This document shows positions 22,338 to 33,834 of a stretch of 64,000 bases of DNA, in pieces. A program made the position numbers and the translations under genes. The stretch is from Folioceros fuciformis (Eukaryota > Anthocerotophyta > Anthocerotopsida > Anthocerotales), in contig JBNGIO010006281.1 of the NCBI GenBank assembly GCA_049999805.1, positions 136,817 to 200,816 on the forward strand, written 5' to 3'. Position 1 is the first letter of the stretch, and the number at the start of each line of letters is the position of its first letter. The notes under the pieces are model-generated. The model did not search any database and was not told where the DNA came from. It saw nothing but the letters and a program-made list of their open reading frames with translations.

Positions 22338-24284
22338 ATGGCGGGGCCGGCGGTGAAGGAGTGGACCAGGCTGCAGCAGTTCCCCGTCGCTACTCAGACG
22401 GCGCTGGATGGTCTGCTCGCCAAGCTACGGCAACAGGTGCGGGGAGAACGATGAATGCCTGAAAATCTGTCCTTCATGTCCTCAAGTGTCCATAGAAAGA
22501 TTCATGTATCCTGCATTGTCACGGCGGGTAGCTGCTGTGCGCAGTTTGTGAATTTGAGCACGGGAGAATGGGACTTTTGCAGGATGTGGATGCTCTCACT
22601 ATTCTCGTACTGGGAAAGGGCGGAGTTGGCAAGAGCTCGACTGTTAACTCCATGATCGGGGAGAGAGTTACCGTGGCCAGTGCGTTTCAGGTGAGGCCCT
22701 TGTGCCTGCGACGCTGGTTGGTAAATGGAATGGGCAGGGATTGGCGGAAGTTCCTGACACGTGACCTTCTCTGCGTATGCTTGCTGTGATAATCCAGGCA
22801 GAGACTCTGAGGCCGATTATGTGTTCTCGGTCAAGGGCAGGATTCACCTTGAACATCATTGATACTCCTGGTCTGGTTGAAGGTGGTTGCGTGAATGATC
22901 AAGCCATGGATGTCATTAGGAAGTACGACTTTCTTCACCACTCGTGACAGGTCCAGGTGTGAGGGACTTTTGGGTGTACCCTAGCCATGCATACTTATGG
23001 TCTCAGGCTGTCTAGTATCCCTAGCTGTGGGCATCTGGTAACCTCCAATCTAGGGTCTTCAAGGGCACATTCTGAGAGGACCAGCACTAGTTATAGTATC
23101 AAAGGAGTCAATTGTTTTTCAGGCGGTTGTATCTACCGAAAAGACCTTAACTCTTAGACATTTTTTTCCTAGTTACTCCTGTGTGTGAGTATGCCATGGG
23201 TTTGCTTTGTCTAGTATTTCCTACGCTGTTACATGTATCTTGCCCTTTGAATGCAGGTTTCTCGTGGACAAGACCATCGATGTGCTGCTTTTTGTTGATC
23301 GGCTTGATGGATACCGGGTCGATAGCCTGGACAGACAAGTGATAAGGGCCATTGCCCGCGCGTTCGGGCCTCAGATTTGGCGATTGGCTGCGATAGTTCT
23401 TACCCATGCCCAATTTTCTCCTCCAGATGGAGTGAGCTACAAAGAGTATGTGACAAAGAGGTCTTCTGCTTTGGAGGCAGCCATCCGGCAAGAGGCTGGG
23501 TTCAAGAAGCATGAGCCTGAGGTGAGATTTTTTGAGCTTGCAACCTTATGCTTGACCATCGGTCTGTTAGAGGGGTGTGTGTGTGGGTTGCAGAGTGTGG
23601 TGTGCCCCTTATGTTTCCTGATCTGTTGTCAGGTACCCACAGTTTTAGTGGAGAACAGTAATCGATGTTCAACGAATGCAGAGGGAGAGAAGGTACGACT
23701 TTTCCTTGTATTGTACTTGTATCCTGTAGTGTGATGTGGGCGAATGTCTAAAGTTGGAACGTTGTAACTAATGATACAGGTCCTTCCAGATGATACGGTC
23801 TGGCTTCCTCGGCTTGTGGAGCAAATCGTGGACATTGTGTCCAACGATACACCATCCTTGCTTATAAACAAGAAGCTGATAGAGGGCCCCAACGCAAATC
23901 AAAGGGGAAAGATTTGGATCCCTCTAATTCTTGCTGCCCAGGTAATTTTGTGCAGCAGCAGTAGTTGGTTTCATCTGCTGTTGAACTGAAAGTTTTCTAG
24001 TTGCTTGGCAATAAGTGGAGCTCATGTGTCGATCGTGATGTTTGCAGTTTTTCTTTATTTTAAACCCTATTCGTAAAGCTATCCAGAAAGACAGAGAAAA
24101 TGAGAGGCGATTTAGGCCTGTCTGGGAGGTGCGCGCGGAACAGCATATGCGCAGCTCGCTTCTGGAAGAGGAGCAGGCTGGGGAGCAAGCTCTTTCGGAT
24201 GCACTCAAGCAGGATGATGATCTTGACCTTGCCGACCAGCTAGAAGACGATGACGACGACGTTGACTTTGGTGACGAGGACTGA
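22338..24284 (+). CDS. TOC34: Toc34-type chloroplast outer-envelope import GTPase, copy B
   Basis: Seven exons give 351 residues: 22338-22436, 22583-22690, 22798-22922, 23257-23521, 23633-23692, 23780-23941 and 24048-24284. Every exon length equals that of copy A on the opposite strand. P-loop GKGGVGKSS, DTPG, LTHAQFSPPDG, the C-terminal hydrophobic anchor and the acidic tail are all intact. Differences from copy A are mostly conservative (for example NVNT to DVDA before the P-loop, I to R and L to M near the tail). Introns are also closely similar, for example the one after exon 4, so the duplication is fairly recent. The coding sequence shows no sign of decay, so both copies are likely expressed. 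The two genes are head-to-head, 12.5 kb apart, with the transposon nest between them. Confidence 0.95.
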
Positions 24285-24472
24285 AAGGAAATGTCGCCCG
24301 TTCACGAAGCGCTGTAGCAACTGCTTGCTGAGCAGTGACGTAATTTTGCAGGGAAGGAAAGCTTGGGCACTGTTGAGTGTCGGGGGGCAGTAGCGACGAT
24401 GTAAGTTAGTTTCTTCTTTGTGTCGCGGGGTATAATTCTTCGTCGCGGACTGTCCTTGACTTCAGATTGGAG

Positions 24473-26348
24473 TAGAACACTTTTTGAGGACCACCGATTG
24501 TGTTATATTGTGTAGCCCCAGTCCAGGTGTACAAACGTTTCCGGCAACAGTCTGTGTTTAGGCAGCCAAGTCAATCTTTCCCAGTTCAACTGGAAGTCAT
24601 GTTTGCCGCAGCCTAAACCCTAAACGAGTTTCAGATCATGTCAGTTTTATCCAAAAAGCGGCTCCATTCCGAAAGTCTGGAGGCCGGTCAAGCGGGCCTT
24701 GGTTCCACTGACACACTCCCACACCAAACGAGGGTACTTTTTTTTTGTCAATTGACTTTTAGTATTGGAAGGAAAATATTTTAACTTTATCATAATAAAA
24801 AAGAGTAAAACTTTTATCAATAAAAGAAGAAAAGGAAATGGATCTATCCTCAATAGAAAGGGGGACAAAAGAGGTATTTTTTAAAATCGAAAAAGAGATA
24901 GAAAGTCCCATCTACTCCAAAGATTGGAGGAACAACCTTACGGCCAAAGGTAAAAAGAGGTACTCTCCCTTGCAAATATCATTTTCAAAAATTACCTACT
25001 GCTTCCAAAATCTCATGATGTGGAATAACAAAAGGCCTACCTACCATCAGTGCTCAAGAAGCCGCTTGACCTGCGCTTGTTGCTGTTCTAAAAACTGCAT
25101 TGGCCAATGCTCGTTGCAAAGCAAAAGATACACGTTGTCGAAAGAAGGCCAATGAAGGACAATTAATGAAGGGCACTGAATCTAGTCCACTAGTTCCATG
25201 ATCACTTTTGATTGCAAATATGAAAGCACCTAACATTGTTGGAGCTTAAAACATTTTCTTCTTGGTGCTCATTGATGTCCTATACTCCACATTAGCTAAC
25301 GCTTTATGCAGAGTGATGAATATCTTTTGCCTCAAGAAAGCAACTATATAAGAACGGGGAAGATTAGACTCTCTTGTTGCTGTTATAGGCTTTGGCATTT
25401 GCCTTGACTAATTTTTTCGCTAAGAATATGCCTTAACTAATTCCTTCGATGGCTAGGGGGATGCCTTCAATGGCTAGGGGGATGAATGTATGGTTGTCTT
25501 GTATAGGAAAGTATTTTTGCACCTTGACCATTACTCAATCTTTTGCTGCCCATCTTGGAGGGTGCAATGCGCCCAGACATCATTGGCTTGGTCTGTCATA
25601 TGTGATGGCCTGGCATGTCAGATGTTTCTCCTGTTTCTTCTCCAAAAACCGGAGATGGAGAAGAAATAGGAGAAACATCTAAAAGGCCAGGCCTCAGGAG
25701 CGCGACACCTGAGTCGCGCATTCCTCGGTAAACAAGGACTCGCTCCCGCGCAGCCAAGGCGCTCAGGACGGAGCGCTCTCGCCGGGCTGCAAATCAAGCA
25801 CGCCTCCATGCCCGAAGGGTGCGTGCTGAAGAGGAGGCTCGGGGGTGCGCCATCTTCGTGCGAGTCGGGTGCCTATTTTTTGGTGGCCGATAAAGATGGG
25901 TGTGCCCTATGTGGAGGTCCGGCCGACCTAATGGCCACACCTACCCATGGCTGTCCACCAATCGGTGGACAGGGGCGATATTTTCTATCCACAAATGCTA
26001 AGTTGTTTCAGTGTATCAAGATCTCCGCAGGTTGGCAATCCATTGATGACCAAGTTAGAGCCATCGTGGATATGTACAAAATTCTTTCTGCCTACGTTCA
26101 CGACAATCAATTTCATGCCCTTTCGCAACTTGAAAGGCAGTGTGTCAGTGGAACCAAGGCCCACTTGACCGGCCTCCAGACTTTTCAAATGGAGTCGGTT
26201 TTTTGGATCAAAACTGACATGAGCTGAAACTCGCGGCAAACGTTACTGGGAACGGTCTGCATTTAGGCAACCAAGTTAATCTTTCCCAGTTCAACTGGAC
26301 TGGGGCTACACAATATAACATACTCGGTGGTCCTCAAAAAGTGTTCTA
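24473..26348. repeat. Large imperfect palindrome (fold-back-like), about 1.9 kb
   Basis: Outer arms 24473-24526 and 26295-26348 are inverted copies (TAGAACACTTTTTGAGGACC facing its complement) with about four mismatches. Inner arms, about 24625-24716 and 26139-26233, are also inverted. Between them on each side lies a block (24531-24594 and 26235-26298, with AATCTTTCCCAGTTCAACTG) that is in direct, not inverted, orientation. The outer arm begins about 190 bases after the Toc34-B stop. It also has a weak match downstream of copy A (about 7700-7760), so it derives from Toc34 3' flank. The centre is AT-rich then GC-rich and holds a smaller hairpin. Confidence 0.8.
25607..25693. repeat. Perfect-type hairpin inside the palindrome
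   Basis: AGATGTTTCTCCTGTTTCTT (from 25620) continues to 25643 and faces its complement at 25657-25680 with one mismatch and a 13-base loop. Outer arms GGCCTGGC and GCCAGGCC (25607 and 25685) extend the stem after a short bulge. It could be the end of a fold-back element or a small-RNA precursor; neither is shown. Confidence 0.8.
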
Positions 26349-26350
26349 AA

Positions 26351-26371
26351 CTAAACCCTAAACCCTAAACC
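26351..26371. repeat. Telomere-type repeat
   Basis: CTAAACCCTAAACCCTAAACC directly abuts the right end of the palindrome. Confidence 0.9.
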
Positions 26372-27234
26372 GTGCACAAGTGCACTCCATAAAATAGATA
26401 GTATATAATTTAAGTGCAAATGGGTTAAAAAATCTAAAACAATAGTAAAAAAATTCAAAAAAAATCCCTTGTTTTAGTCACCGGCGCACAGTTGGGCACG
26501 CTATGGCTTGACGGTTTTATAGGTTTTTTTCCCATTTTTATTATTTATTATTTATTTGTTATGTATAAAAAGTTCATTTTGATCGTTTTTAACCCTTTCT
26601 TGCATAGGGTTGTAGTGAGACTTTACTAGTACTCATCTTTCTTTTGATGATCTAAACCTTGAGTAAGTAGTGATGATTTTAAGCATGTTTTGCATCTTTG
26701 GATGTTTAAAGGCCTTTTACAATAAACGCTATTTGAAAAAATTCTTCAACAAGGCCTTGCCAGCAAACGAACCTGAAGAGCTAAATCCGATAGCAACCTA
26801 ACCAGAGACAACCCTACATTATTGTCTCTAGGACTGAAATGCCAGAATCTACATGATTTGAAGGATAAGAGTTTTTGCTAGATAGGTTGCATGCCTGTAA
26901 GTAGGAGGGTGCACACTTGTGTGTGTCTTGGTATGGTAGTTTGTTAGTGAAACAGATGATTTGGAAATCATGTTTGAAGTGGACCTTATATCGATGTCAA
27001 GTACAAATGTGTAAATTTATTTGCATAGTAATAGCCATTGGCCTTCTTAAACCCTCGACCTACAGTAGAGTAGAGAGCATTTTTGGAGCGTGGTGTGATG
27101 CCATATGACTAGAGCAAAAGGCAAAAGAAGGATTTGAGGACATACCCGACTTATTTGAGATAATGTTAATGGTAAGTAAGAGTTATACTAACTTCAAATG
27201 GGCATTTCTTTTGCTTGGTCACATTGGACATGTT

Positions 27235-27362
27235 GGATTGATGTGAGTAAACGTGGTTTGATTGATATAAGTGCAAGTGGTTCAATTGATGTAAGTGAAC
27301 GTGGTTTTATTAATGTAAGTAAAAGTGGTTTGATTGACTTAAGTGAATGTGGTCCTATTGAT
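27235..27362 (+). repeat. 24-bp minisatellite, about five units
   Basis: Units of the form TTGATGTAAGTGAACGTGGT repeat with a 24-base period and scattered changes. The period is a multiple of three, so one frame stays open and reads an 8-residue motif (IDVSERGF, INVSKSGL and so on). There is no other support for a protein. Confidence 0.85.
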
Positions 27363-27369
27363 GTACTCC

Positions 27370-27930
27370 AACGATGGTACTACATGTTGGAGTAAATAGG
27401 TAAAGAGTTTTTTCCAAACAAAGTGCAAGGATGTGAATGACTATGGAACTATATGTTGAAGTAAATGGGTAATTAAAAGAAGTTTTTCCAAGAAAAATGC
27501 AAGCTTGCATTTTACATGGTCATGAAGTTGCATGATCATTGACATCCTTAAGTAACAACTTTACTTAATTCCGATTAGTATGTGAATGCATATGGCTGTA
27601 GCACGATGGGCATGCACTATATGTTGGATAGGTGGGGATTAAGCTAGTGGAGAAAAGTGAAAGCATGTGAATGACAAACCATGAAACTACATGTTGGAGT
27701 AAATAGGTAAAGAAGTTTTTCCGAGCAAAGTGCAAGGATGTGAATGACCATGGAACTATATGTTGAAGTAAATGGGTAATTAAAAGAGGTTTCTTCAAGA
27801 AAAGTGCAAGGGTGTGAATGACCATGGAACTACATGTTAGAGTAAATGTATAAAGAGGTTTCTTGAAGAAAAGTGTACGGATGTGAATGACTCCTTATAG
27901 AACTACATGTTGCACTTAATGAGTAAAGAG
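27370..27930. repeat. Diverged minisatellite, unit about 75 bp
   Basis: Phrases such as GGATGTGAATGAC, ATGGAACTACATGTT, AGTAAATGGGTAA and AAGAGGTTT recur in the same order about six times, with one interruption at about 27500-27660. Confidence 0.8.
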
Positions 27931-28947
27931 GTTGCTTTGGCTACTATTAGACGCACACACTTAGTTTATGACAAGTGAGAGCTTGTTGCATAGGGAATGT
28001 AAAGGAGATGGGTCTCCTATTTGTTGAGAATTATTAGGTGTAACTTGGAGCATTGTAGGAATTCAAGAAGCTATGGTGAATCTCCTTCCAAACATCTTTC
28101 TTCACTTTGAAGTAAATCATATGGGAGCAATCAACATTTCTCAACTTGAAGCTAGCACTATGCTTTTGGTTATCATACTAATGGTGCTATAAATTAAATG
28201 AAGTAGTAAAACTATCTCATTCTCTGACTCAAACTAAAAGTATTACATGCTAAGCTGCCCTTTTAAGAATCTCGATATGATACTATTCGGAAGACTTTCA
28301 AGGAGCCATATGCATAGATCAACTTAACCATTGTCATATACAAGCATAACTATCTATAATCTTAATTATAAAAATATAAATAATTATTTTTAATGAGTTA
28401 TTATTTTTTGATACCTACTTAATGCATTGCTCTATGGTTCATTGTTTCTAGAACTAGGTTAGTATAGTTAGATTAAAAAGTTGGCTTCTATAACCAATTG
28501 CATGTACATAGTACCATACAAAGTGTAGTTGACAATCAAAAAAAAATATAGAGCCATGAATACTGACCAGCTCGCTTAAGGTTACAAAGGCTTGTGGGAG
28601 CCAATTAAGCTAAAGTTCTTTCCATGATATCTACTTCTCATCAAATGGTAAGTGAGTTCATGGCCTCAACAAAGGGATTCATTATCTAAACTTAGTTTTG
28701 CAAAAATACATAGTGTTCTGATGAGTTGATAATATTGGTGTGCTTTCAATTTTTTATTTTTGCTTTTGACAAATTTGCTTGACAATACATCTGCATCCAC
28801 AAGAATGTTAAGGACTAGATATTTTATGAAGTGAAATTCCATAGGAGTGTGTTTGATTAGCCATGCACTTTAGAGTGTTCAAGCAAAGGAGAACAAACAC
28901 TTAGCCTTTTGTGAGCTAAAGGACAATTATTTAGTATTTTGTCAGCA

Positions 28948-30315
28948 ATGGGGTTAAAACATCTACCACCACCATTTCCTGCATCAAGACGTACTCCATC
29001 TTTAGACTCATCGCCATCCTTCCATAGTTGTTCATCAACTATTTCACCTAGCAATACCCCAGGACCTTCCATATCAGGATCCACCCGATACATGAACTTT
29101 CCACAGTATTATATTAATAGCCCAACACGAAGTTCTGTATTCTCATCTCATGAATACGATGATTGCAAAGTGCCAGTTTCTGATAAAATCACACCTTGCT
29201 CGACTGCACCCTCATCTCCAGTTGCAGGGAGAACAAGCCTTTCTAGAGGATCATCCCCTCACAATGTTGCAGGTGAACCTTCATTGATGTGCTTGGTAAC
29301 AATTATGAATTCCAGAATAGCTTAGACTTGCCTTGATTGTTGTTCAACTAATGTTCTAGTGTCTTTTGTTCAGGCTATCCTCATAAGACAAGTGGGAAAG
29401 TTCAAGGTGCTCGTCCAAATGGGCCTCGTGTTTCAAGAAGCTTTCGACCAAGCTATAAATGGGAAACTTTGCATGAAAACTCTACATTGGAAGTTAAATC
29501 AATCAGAACAGAGGATGAACATGAAGGTCAAGGGGAGCTTTCAAAAGCACTAGTATACTGGTCTTGGATTATTGGCTCTTCAATTATCTCCCTCACTATT
29601 TTTACATGCATCATTTTATGGATAGTTTGTAGACCTCATGCTCCTCGACTCTCCTTAAAAGTAAGCACATCTCCACTTACATAAGATTAGCTAAAATGCT
29701 TGTTTAGCTTAAGAATGAATAGATCCTTTTAGTAAACTTACTTACTGTTGTTCAGGAGTTTGAAATAAGTAAGCTTGAGGAGCGTCAATCTTTTGATGAA
29801 GGAGGAGTTCCCACAACACTTGTAAACTTAGATGCAAAGGCTATTTTCAATATTTACAATCCTTCAAAGTATTTTGAAATATATTTTGGTATTAGTCCAG
29901 TTATTCTTTCATATTCAAAAGTACCCATAGGCAATGGACAGGTACACATCAATTTTAGTCTTAAAATAAGAAATAATACATGTGTAAAATATGTATTCAT
30001 GAAGTCAACATCTCTTTCATGTGATCTTTTTGACAGATTTATGCTTACAAAGAAAGCAAACAAAATGGAAGAAATATCAAGCTATCTATTGGAAGTGAAA
30101 ATACTCCCATATATGGAGCTGCACCTGGGTTTGATTATCTTAGAGCTAATAATTCATACATTCCTTTATATCTCTCTACTTCTTTAAATAGCCATGCTGA
30201 CATTATTTGGCATTTGATGAAAGCTCACTTTAACAATAAGTATGATTGTGAGATTATGGTTCACGCTCACAATTTAAAATTCTTAAGAAGCTCATGCACT
30301 ATAAGAAATAATTAA
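28948..30315 (+). CDS. NHL / LEA_2-domain membrane protein
   Basis: Four exons give 358 residues: 28948-29272, 29374-29660, 29756-29941 and 30037-30315. The N-terminal 165 residues are cytosolic-type, Ser/Pro-rich and low complexity, with SPVAGRTSLSRGSSP and YPHKTSGKVQGARPNG motifs like those of the Arabidopsis At1g45688/At5g42860 group. One transmembrane helix (about 170-193, WIIGSSIISLTIFTCIILWI) is followed by RPHAPRLSLK, the usual NHL/NDR1-like junction. A LEA_2 beta-sandwich region follows (NLDAKAIFNIYNPSKYFEIY, then VPIGNGQIYAY). These proteins sit in plasma or endomembranes; members are linked to defence and abiotic stress. The gene is isolated in repeats but intact. The start is the first ATG of the open exon; an upstream coding exon is possible. 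Confidence 0.88.
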
Positions 30316-31097
30316 AAATATATTAAATAAAATACTTATAAATAAAACATGTTATAATTTATAAATAGGATGAAAAAAAATCTTTATAATATAAAGAACT
30401 TAACGTGCTCCTTGGTGCTATATGGAGAGTAGTATGCTAACATTTTTTTAGCAGTTCAAATATTCTCACAAAGACTCATAAAATATTTAATAGACATTTT
30501 AGTCAACAAAGGTTAACATATTTGGTAGGTAGTGAGAGTAGACTTGGACTGTACCATTGCTTTGTTTAAGATCAAGTTTACATACAAGGTTCTCATGATC
30601 TCCACTTATATAAAAGTTAAACTTATTCTTTACATTGATGGTATATTTAAATGAATTAAATATGCACAATTGATTGGATAATGTCCTTCTTAGGTACCCC
30701 TTGCAACATGAATTGAAAAGCCTCTAGTTCAAACTACTTATTAAGTTTACATAGAGTGGTGCATACTAAGTTTACCTACTTTCCTTAACAAATCTTAGCT
30801 CATTTGTATGAAGCACGAAAAGAGAAAAGCATGTTTGGATTGGTCTCTTGTTTAGCCACCAAGCTAAAACACAACACATCTGTGGTGTATTATAGAGGAC
30901 AAGAGGGGGCTACCCTAATTTGTTTGAAATAATAACCACAATGTTATCTATGGTGAATAGGACAAACTAGCAGCACTGCAAAACACAATCCCACTGACAA
31001 ACATGCAGCCCATATCTAGCCTCATCCAAAAAAAATCTTACTACAACTTCTTTCTCACATAATGTGATTTCACAATAGTTGCTCTTAAGCCTGTGAA

Positions 31098-31122
31098 AAC
31101 CCTAAACCCTAAACCCTAAAAC
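31098..31122. repeat. Telomere-type repeat (CCCTAAA)3
   Basis: Three consecutive CCCTAAA units. This is the longest telomere-type block in the window, and it is far too short to be a true internal telomere. Confidence 0.92.
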
Positions 31123-32075
31123 CAACATTGTTTACCCACCACCCGTCATTGAACATCATAAAATCATAAACATGAGGCAAAGAGATTGTGTTTTCTTTGT
31201 CATGCCATACCTCAGGGCTTTATTTGTCCCCTTTTTTAATGATTTTTCCAAAGGTGTCTACCTCCATAAGCTTTTAAGATTCTTGGAGTCCGCCCCTTTA
31301 GACATAGCATCAAACATGAAAAAGTAGTAAAACCTACTAAACAAAATCCTAAAATCTTTCTGAGTTAAGCTTCAAATTCATTTGTATTGCACACTTTCGA
31401 ATGCCAACAATGTTCTTAACACTATCATCCAACACACTTACATTTCAAGCATGCTACCTCTTCTTCTGCTTCGATTAGCCATCACCTTGTCAGTTGGAGC
31501 ACCCTATTATATTTTGAGTGACCATGCAAGTTTAGGGGATAGCATCTAATAGCCTAGGATAAGCTTGCGGTCTCTGCTTTTGGGATTAGGTTTAGCTCTT
31601 GGGGACTCATTTAAGTTTGTAGCACCCATTTTGGAAGACCCCTTACGTACCGGGTACTTTATGCTTTAATGTAGATAAGAAATGCACCAAATGCATACAA
31701 GAACTCAAGAATCATTACATAAAAACGCTGAATCCAAATCTTACATTGCTGTCAATAATAGCAAAACTCATTCCCCGGCAGCAACAAAAAAACAAGCGGG
31801 AGGGTCTTAGGATAGAAAATGAGGTGGCTTGCACTTGCCTATTTCAAACCCCCTCTATTACTATCATAGTAATAGATTTGCCCATCTGGGTTGTCTATGA
31901 TTCTTCTAGATCCTTAGTAACTTACTCCAGGCTTGCCTTCATACAATTGATCCTTGCTTTCAGAGTGTTGATTGCTGCTACCAAAGCCTATGCAGCTGTC
32001 TACACAACACCTAGTAACAATAACAGACCGTGAACCATGTCCTTCATCCTATTCGCATTGTCACTCCAACACTAG

Positions 32076-32197
32076 AGCCTCCTCTAGCACCAAGGTCTCC
32101 ACTAAGGCAATTGTGTGGGGTCTAGGAACTTTTATGAGCCTCCTCTAGCACCAAGGTCTCCACTAAGGCAATTGTGTGGGGTCTAGGAACTTTTATG
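32076..32197. repeat. 61-bp tandem duplication ending at an assembly gap
   Basis: AGCCTCCTCTAGCACCAAGG begins at 32076 and 32137; the two 61-base units are identical. The second ends exactly where the 100-N gap (32198-32297) begins. Confidence 0.95.
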
Positions 32198-33632
32198 NNN
32201 NNNNNNNNNNNNNNNNNNNNNNNNNNNNNNNNNNNNNNNNNNNNNNNNNNNNNNNNNNNNNNNNNNNNNNNNNNNNNNNNNNNNNNNNNNNNNNNNNATC
32301 TTATTGTGCCCCCTAGCTCCCTTGCCTAGCCCTCACCCTCCTAGCCTCCATGCTAAGATCGTAGGCCCTCTAGATGTGTAACCCTTCCACCTACCTCGCA
32401 ATGCCTGCCCTATAGTAACCCAGCTGCTTGCACTAGTAGCCCCATGCAACCCTTCCAACCCTCACCCGCAAAGTATAGGCCTAGTAGCCCTTACACCTTC
32501 TACAACACTCACACTCTTGCCGCTACCTTGGGCTTGTAGCTCTTGCAGTGGGCGTAGCTTGTGCTATTTTAGCAGCTCATTGCTTATTGCTCTGTGTTCA
32601 TAAATCATCTTATCCGCAGCTACCTCAACTAGCAACTGTTGTAGTGTGCACCTCCCTCAACCTATAGGCCTTATAGCTCTCGTAGGGCGTTGCGCGCAGC
32701 CTATCCTATTCCTGCAACCTGACCTTGCAACTCTTATATTGTGCAACCAACCTCGCAACACTTATATTGTGCAACCCAACCTCGCAACTCCTATAGCTTG
32801 TAGCTTTTTCATTAATACCACCAAAGTGTCTGATGTGGTGCATTTGGTTAGTCTTTGACCTAAAAGCCAAAAATCACATAGGCTTGGTCCAAGCCCAAAC
32901 TACAGAGGTACCTATCACTTGCGTCCATAGTGCTTCACTCAATCTTGGAGGTAGAGGCCAAGCCCCCAAGCCAGGCTATGGGGCTCATTGCTGCCTTAGT
33001 GTTGGGCCCCTTTTGACTCCATGGTGAAGTGGCCTGTATGGGTAGGACTTATGTTGAACATCAACAAAAAGGATCAAATCTAGAATATTCATAAAGATAA
33101 GAAGGAAGCCCCTTTGGTATGCCATACCAGCTCCTTTTACGTTTCACCGTTTACTATCCATCAAGTTGTTTCATACAAGAGTCTCTAGTTCACCCTTTTT
33201 CACCTCGGCATCTATTCTCATTGCTCTCATTGTGATCTGATGTCGCTTGCACCCATGAGCCGACCGGAGCTTCTGTAGATCACGGCCTTCGAATGTATCT
33301 ACACTGATCCTGGGCATAACATTTTTTCCGAGAAAACCTGAAAGGAACGCGGTGCACCGCATCGGTCGACAGCTCCTCTAGGCCTTTCTAATTTCCCTTA
33401 TGATTCTTATAGGAAAGGTACACTCTGGTCACGCCCCATTGAGCGCATGCAGAAGGAATTGAGAGAAAAAGGGAACGACAAAATTGAATTTTTTGAGGAA
33501 AGAACGAGACGCGACTGGAGCCATGGTCCGTCTTCGCCATCTCCGGACTCCTACGCGGTCAGTCTTGAGCGGCTTGTGCGCATGACCATGCCAGGAAGCG
33601 TGGCATGACGGAGGCCAGTAAGGGCTGTCGAC

Positions 33633-33704
33633 CAAGGGTTTAAGCATGAAGACTAGGGTTTAATCATGAAGACTAGGGTTTAAGCATCGAGACTAGGGTT
33701 TAAG
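33633..33704. repeat. Tandem telo-box-like repeat upstream of the homeodomain gene
   Basis: Four units of about 22 bases, each with AGGGTTTAA followed by GCATGAAGACT-type sequence. AGGGTTT telo-boxes are common in plant promoters near the start site, and the array is 130 bases before the SHH start codon. Confidence 0.75.
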
Positions 33705-33834
33705 ACATATCTATAACCTCGAACGCTCGCTAGGTGGAGTTTCGAAACCTTCTCGGGTTGCAGTAGCCCTGCGTCGTGCGGGATTTGTGTGAAGCAGGCT
33801 ACAGGCGCGCGCCGGATTGCAAACTTGTGCAAGG

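Larger units (their letters stand above)
24285..28947. other. Repeat-rich intergenic region
   Basis: It holds the Toc34-B 3' flank, a large imperfect palindrome (24473-26348), a hairpin (25607-25693), telomere-type blocks and minisatellites (27235-27930), all listed separately. The rest is AT-rich with no recognisable protein or RNA. Confidence 0.55.
30316..33834. other. Intergenic, repeat-bearing, with a 100-N gap
   Basis: AT-rich to about 31.7 kb, then low-complexity CT-rich sequence with degenerate repeats (for example CAACCTCGCAAC ... TATATTGTGCAAC at about 32730-32790). It contains a telomere-type block (31098-31122), a 61-bp duplication at the gap edge, and a TAGGGTTTAA tandem array before the homeodomain gene. 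No gene is recognised. Confidence 0.5.

Noticed and set aside
32076-32197. CRISPR-like direct repeat
   Set aside because: Two adjacent copies without spacers in a plant nuclear genome; a tandem duplication.
33171-33362. 63-codon minus-strand frame
   Set aside because: Looks peptide-like in places, but has no partner exons or recognisable motif.
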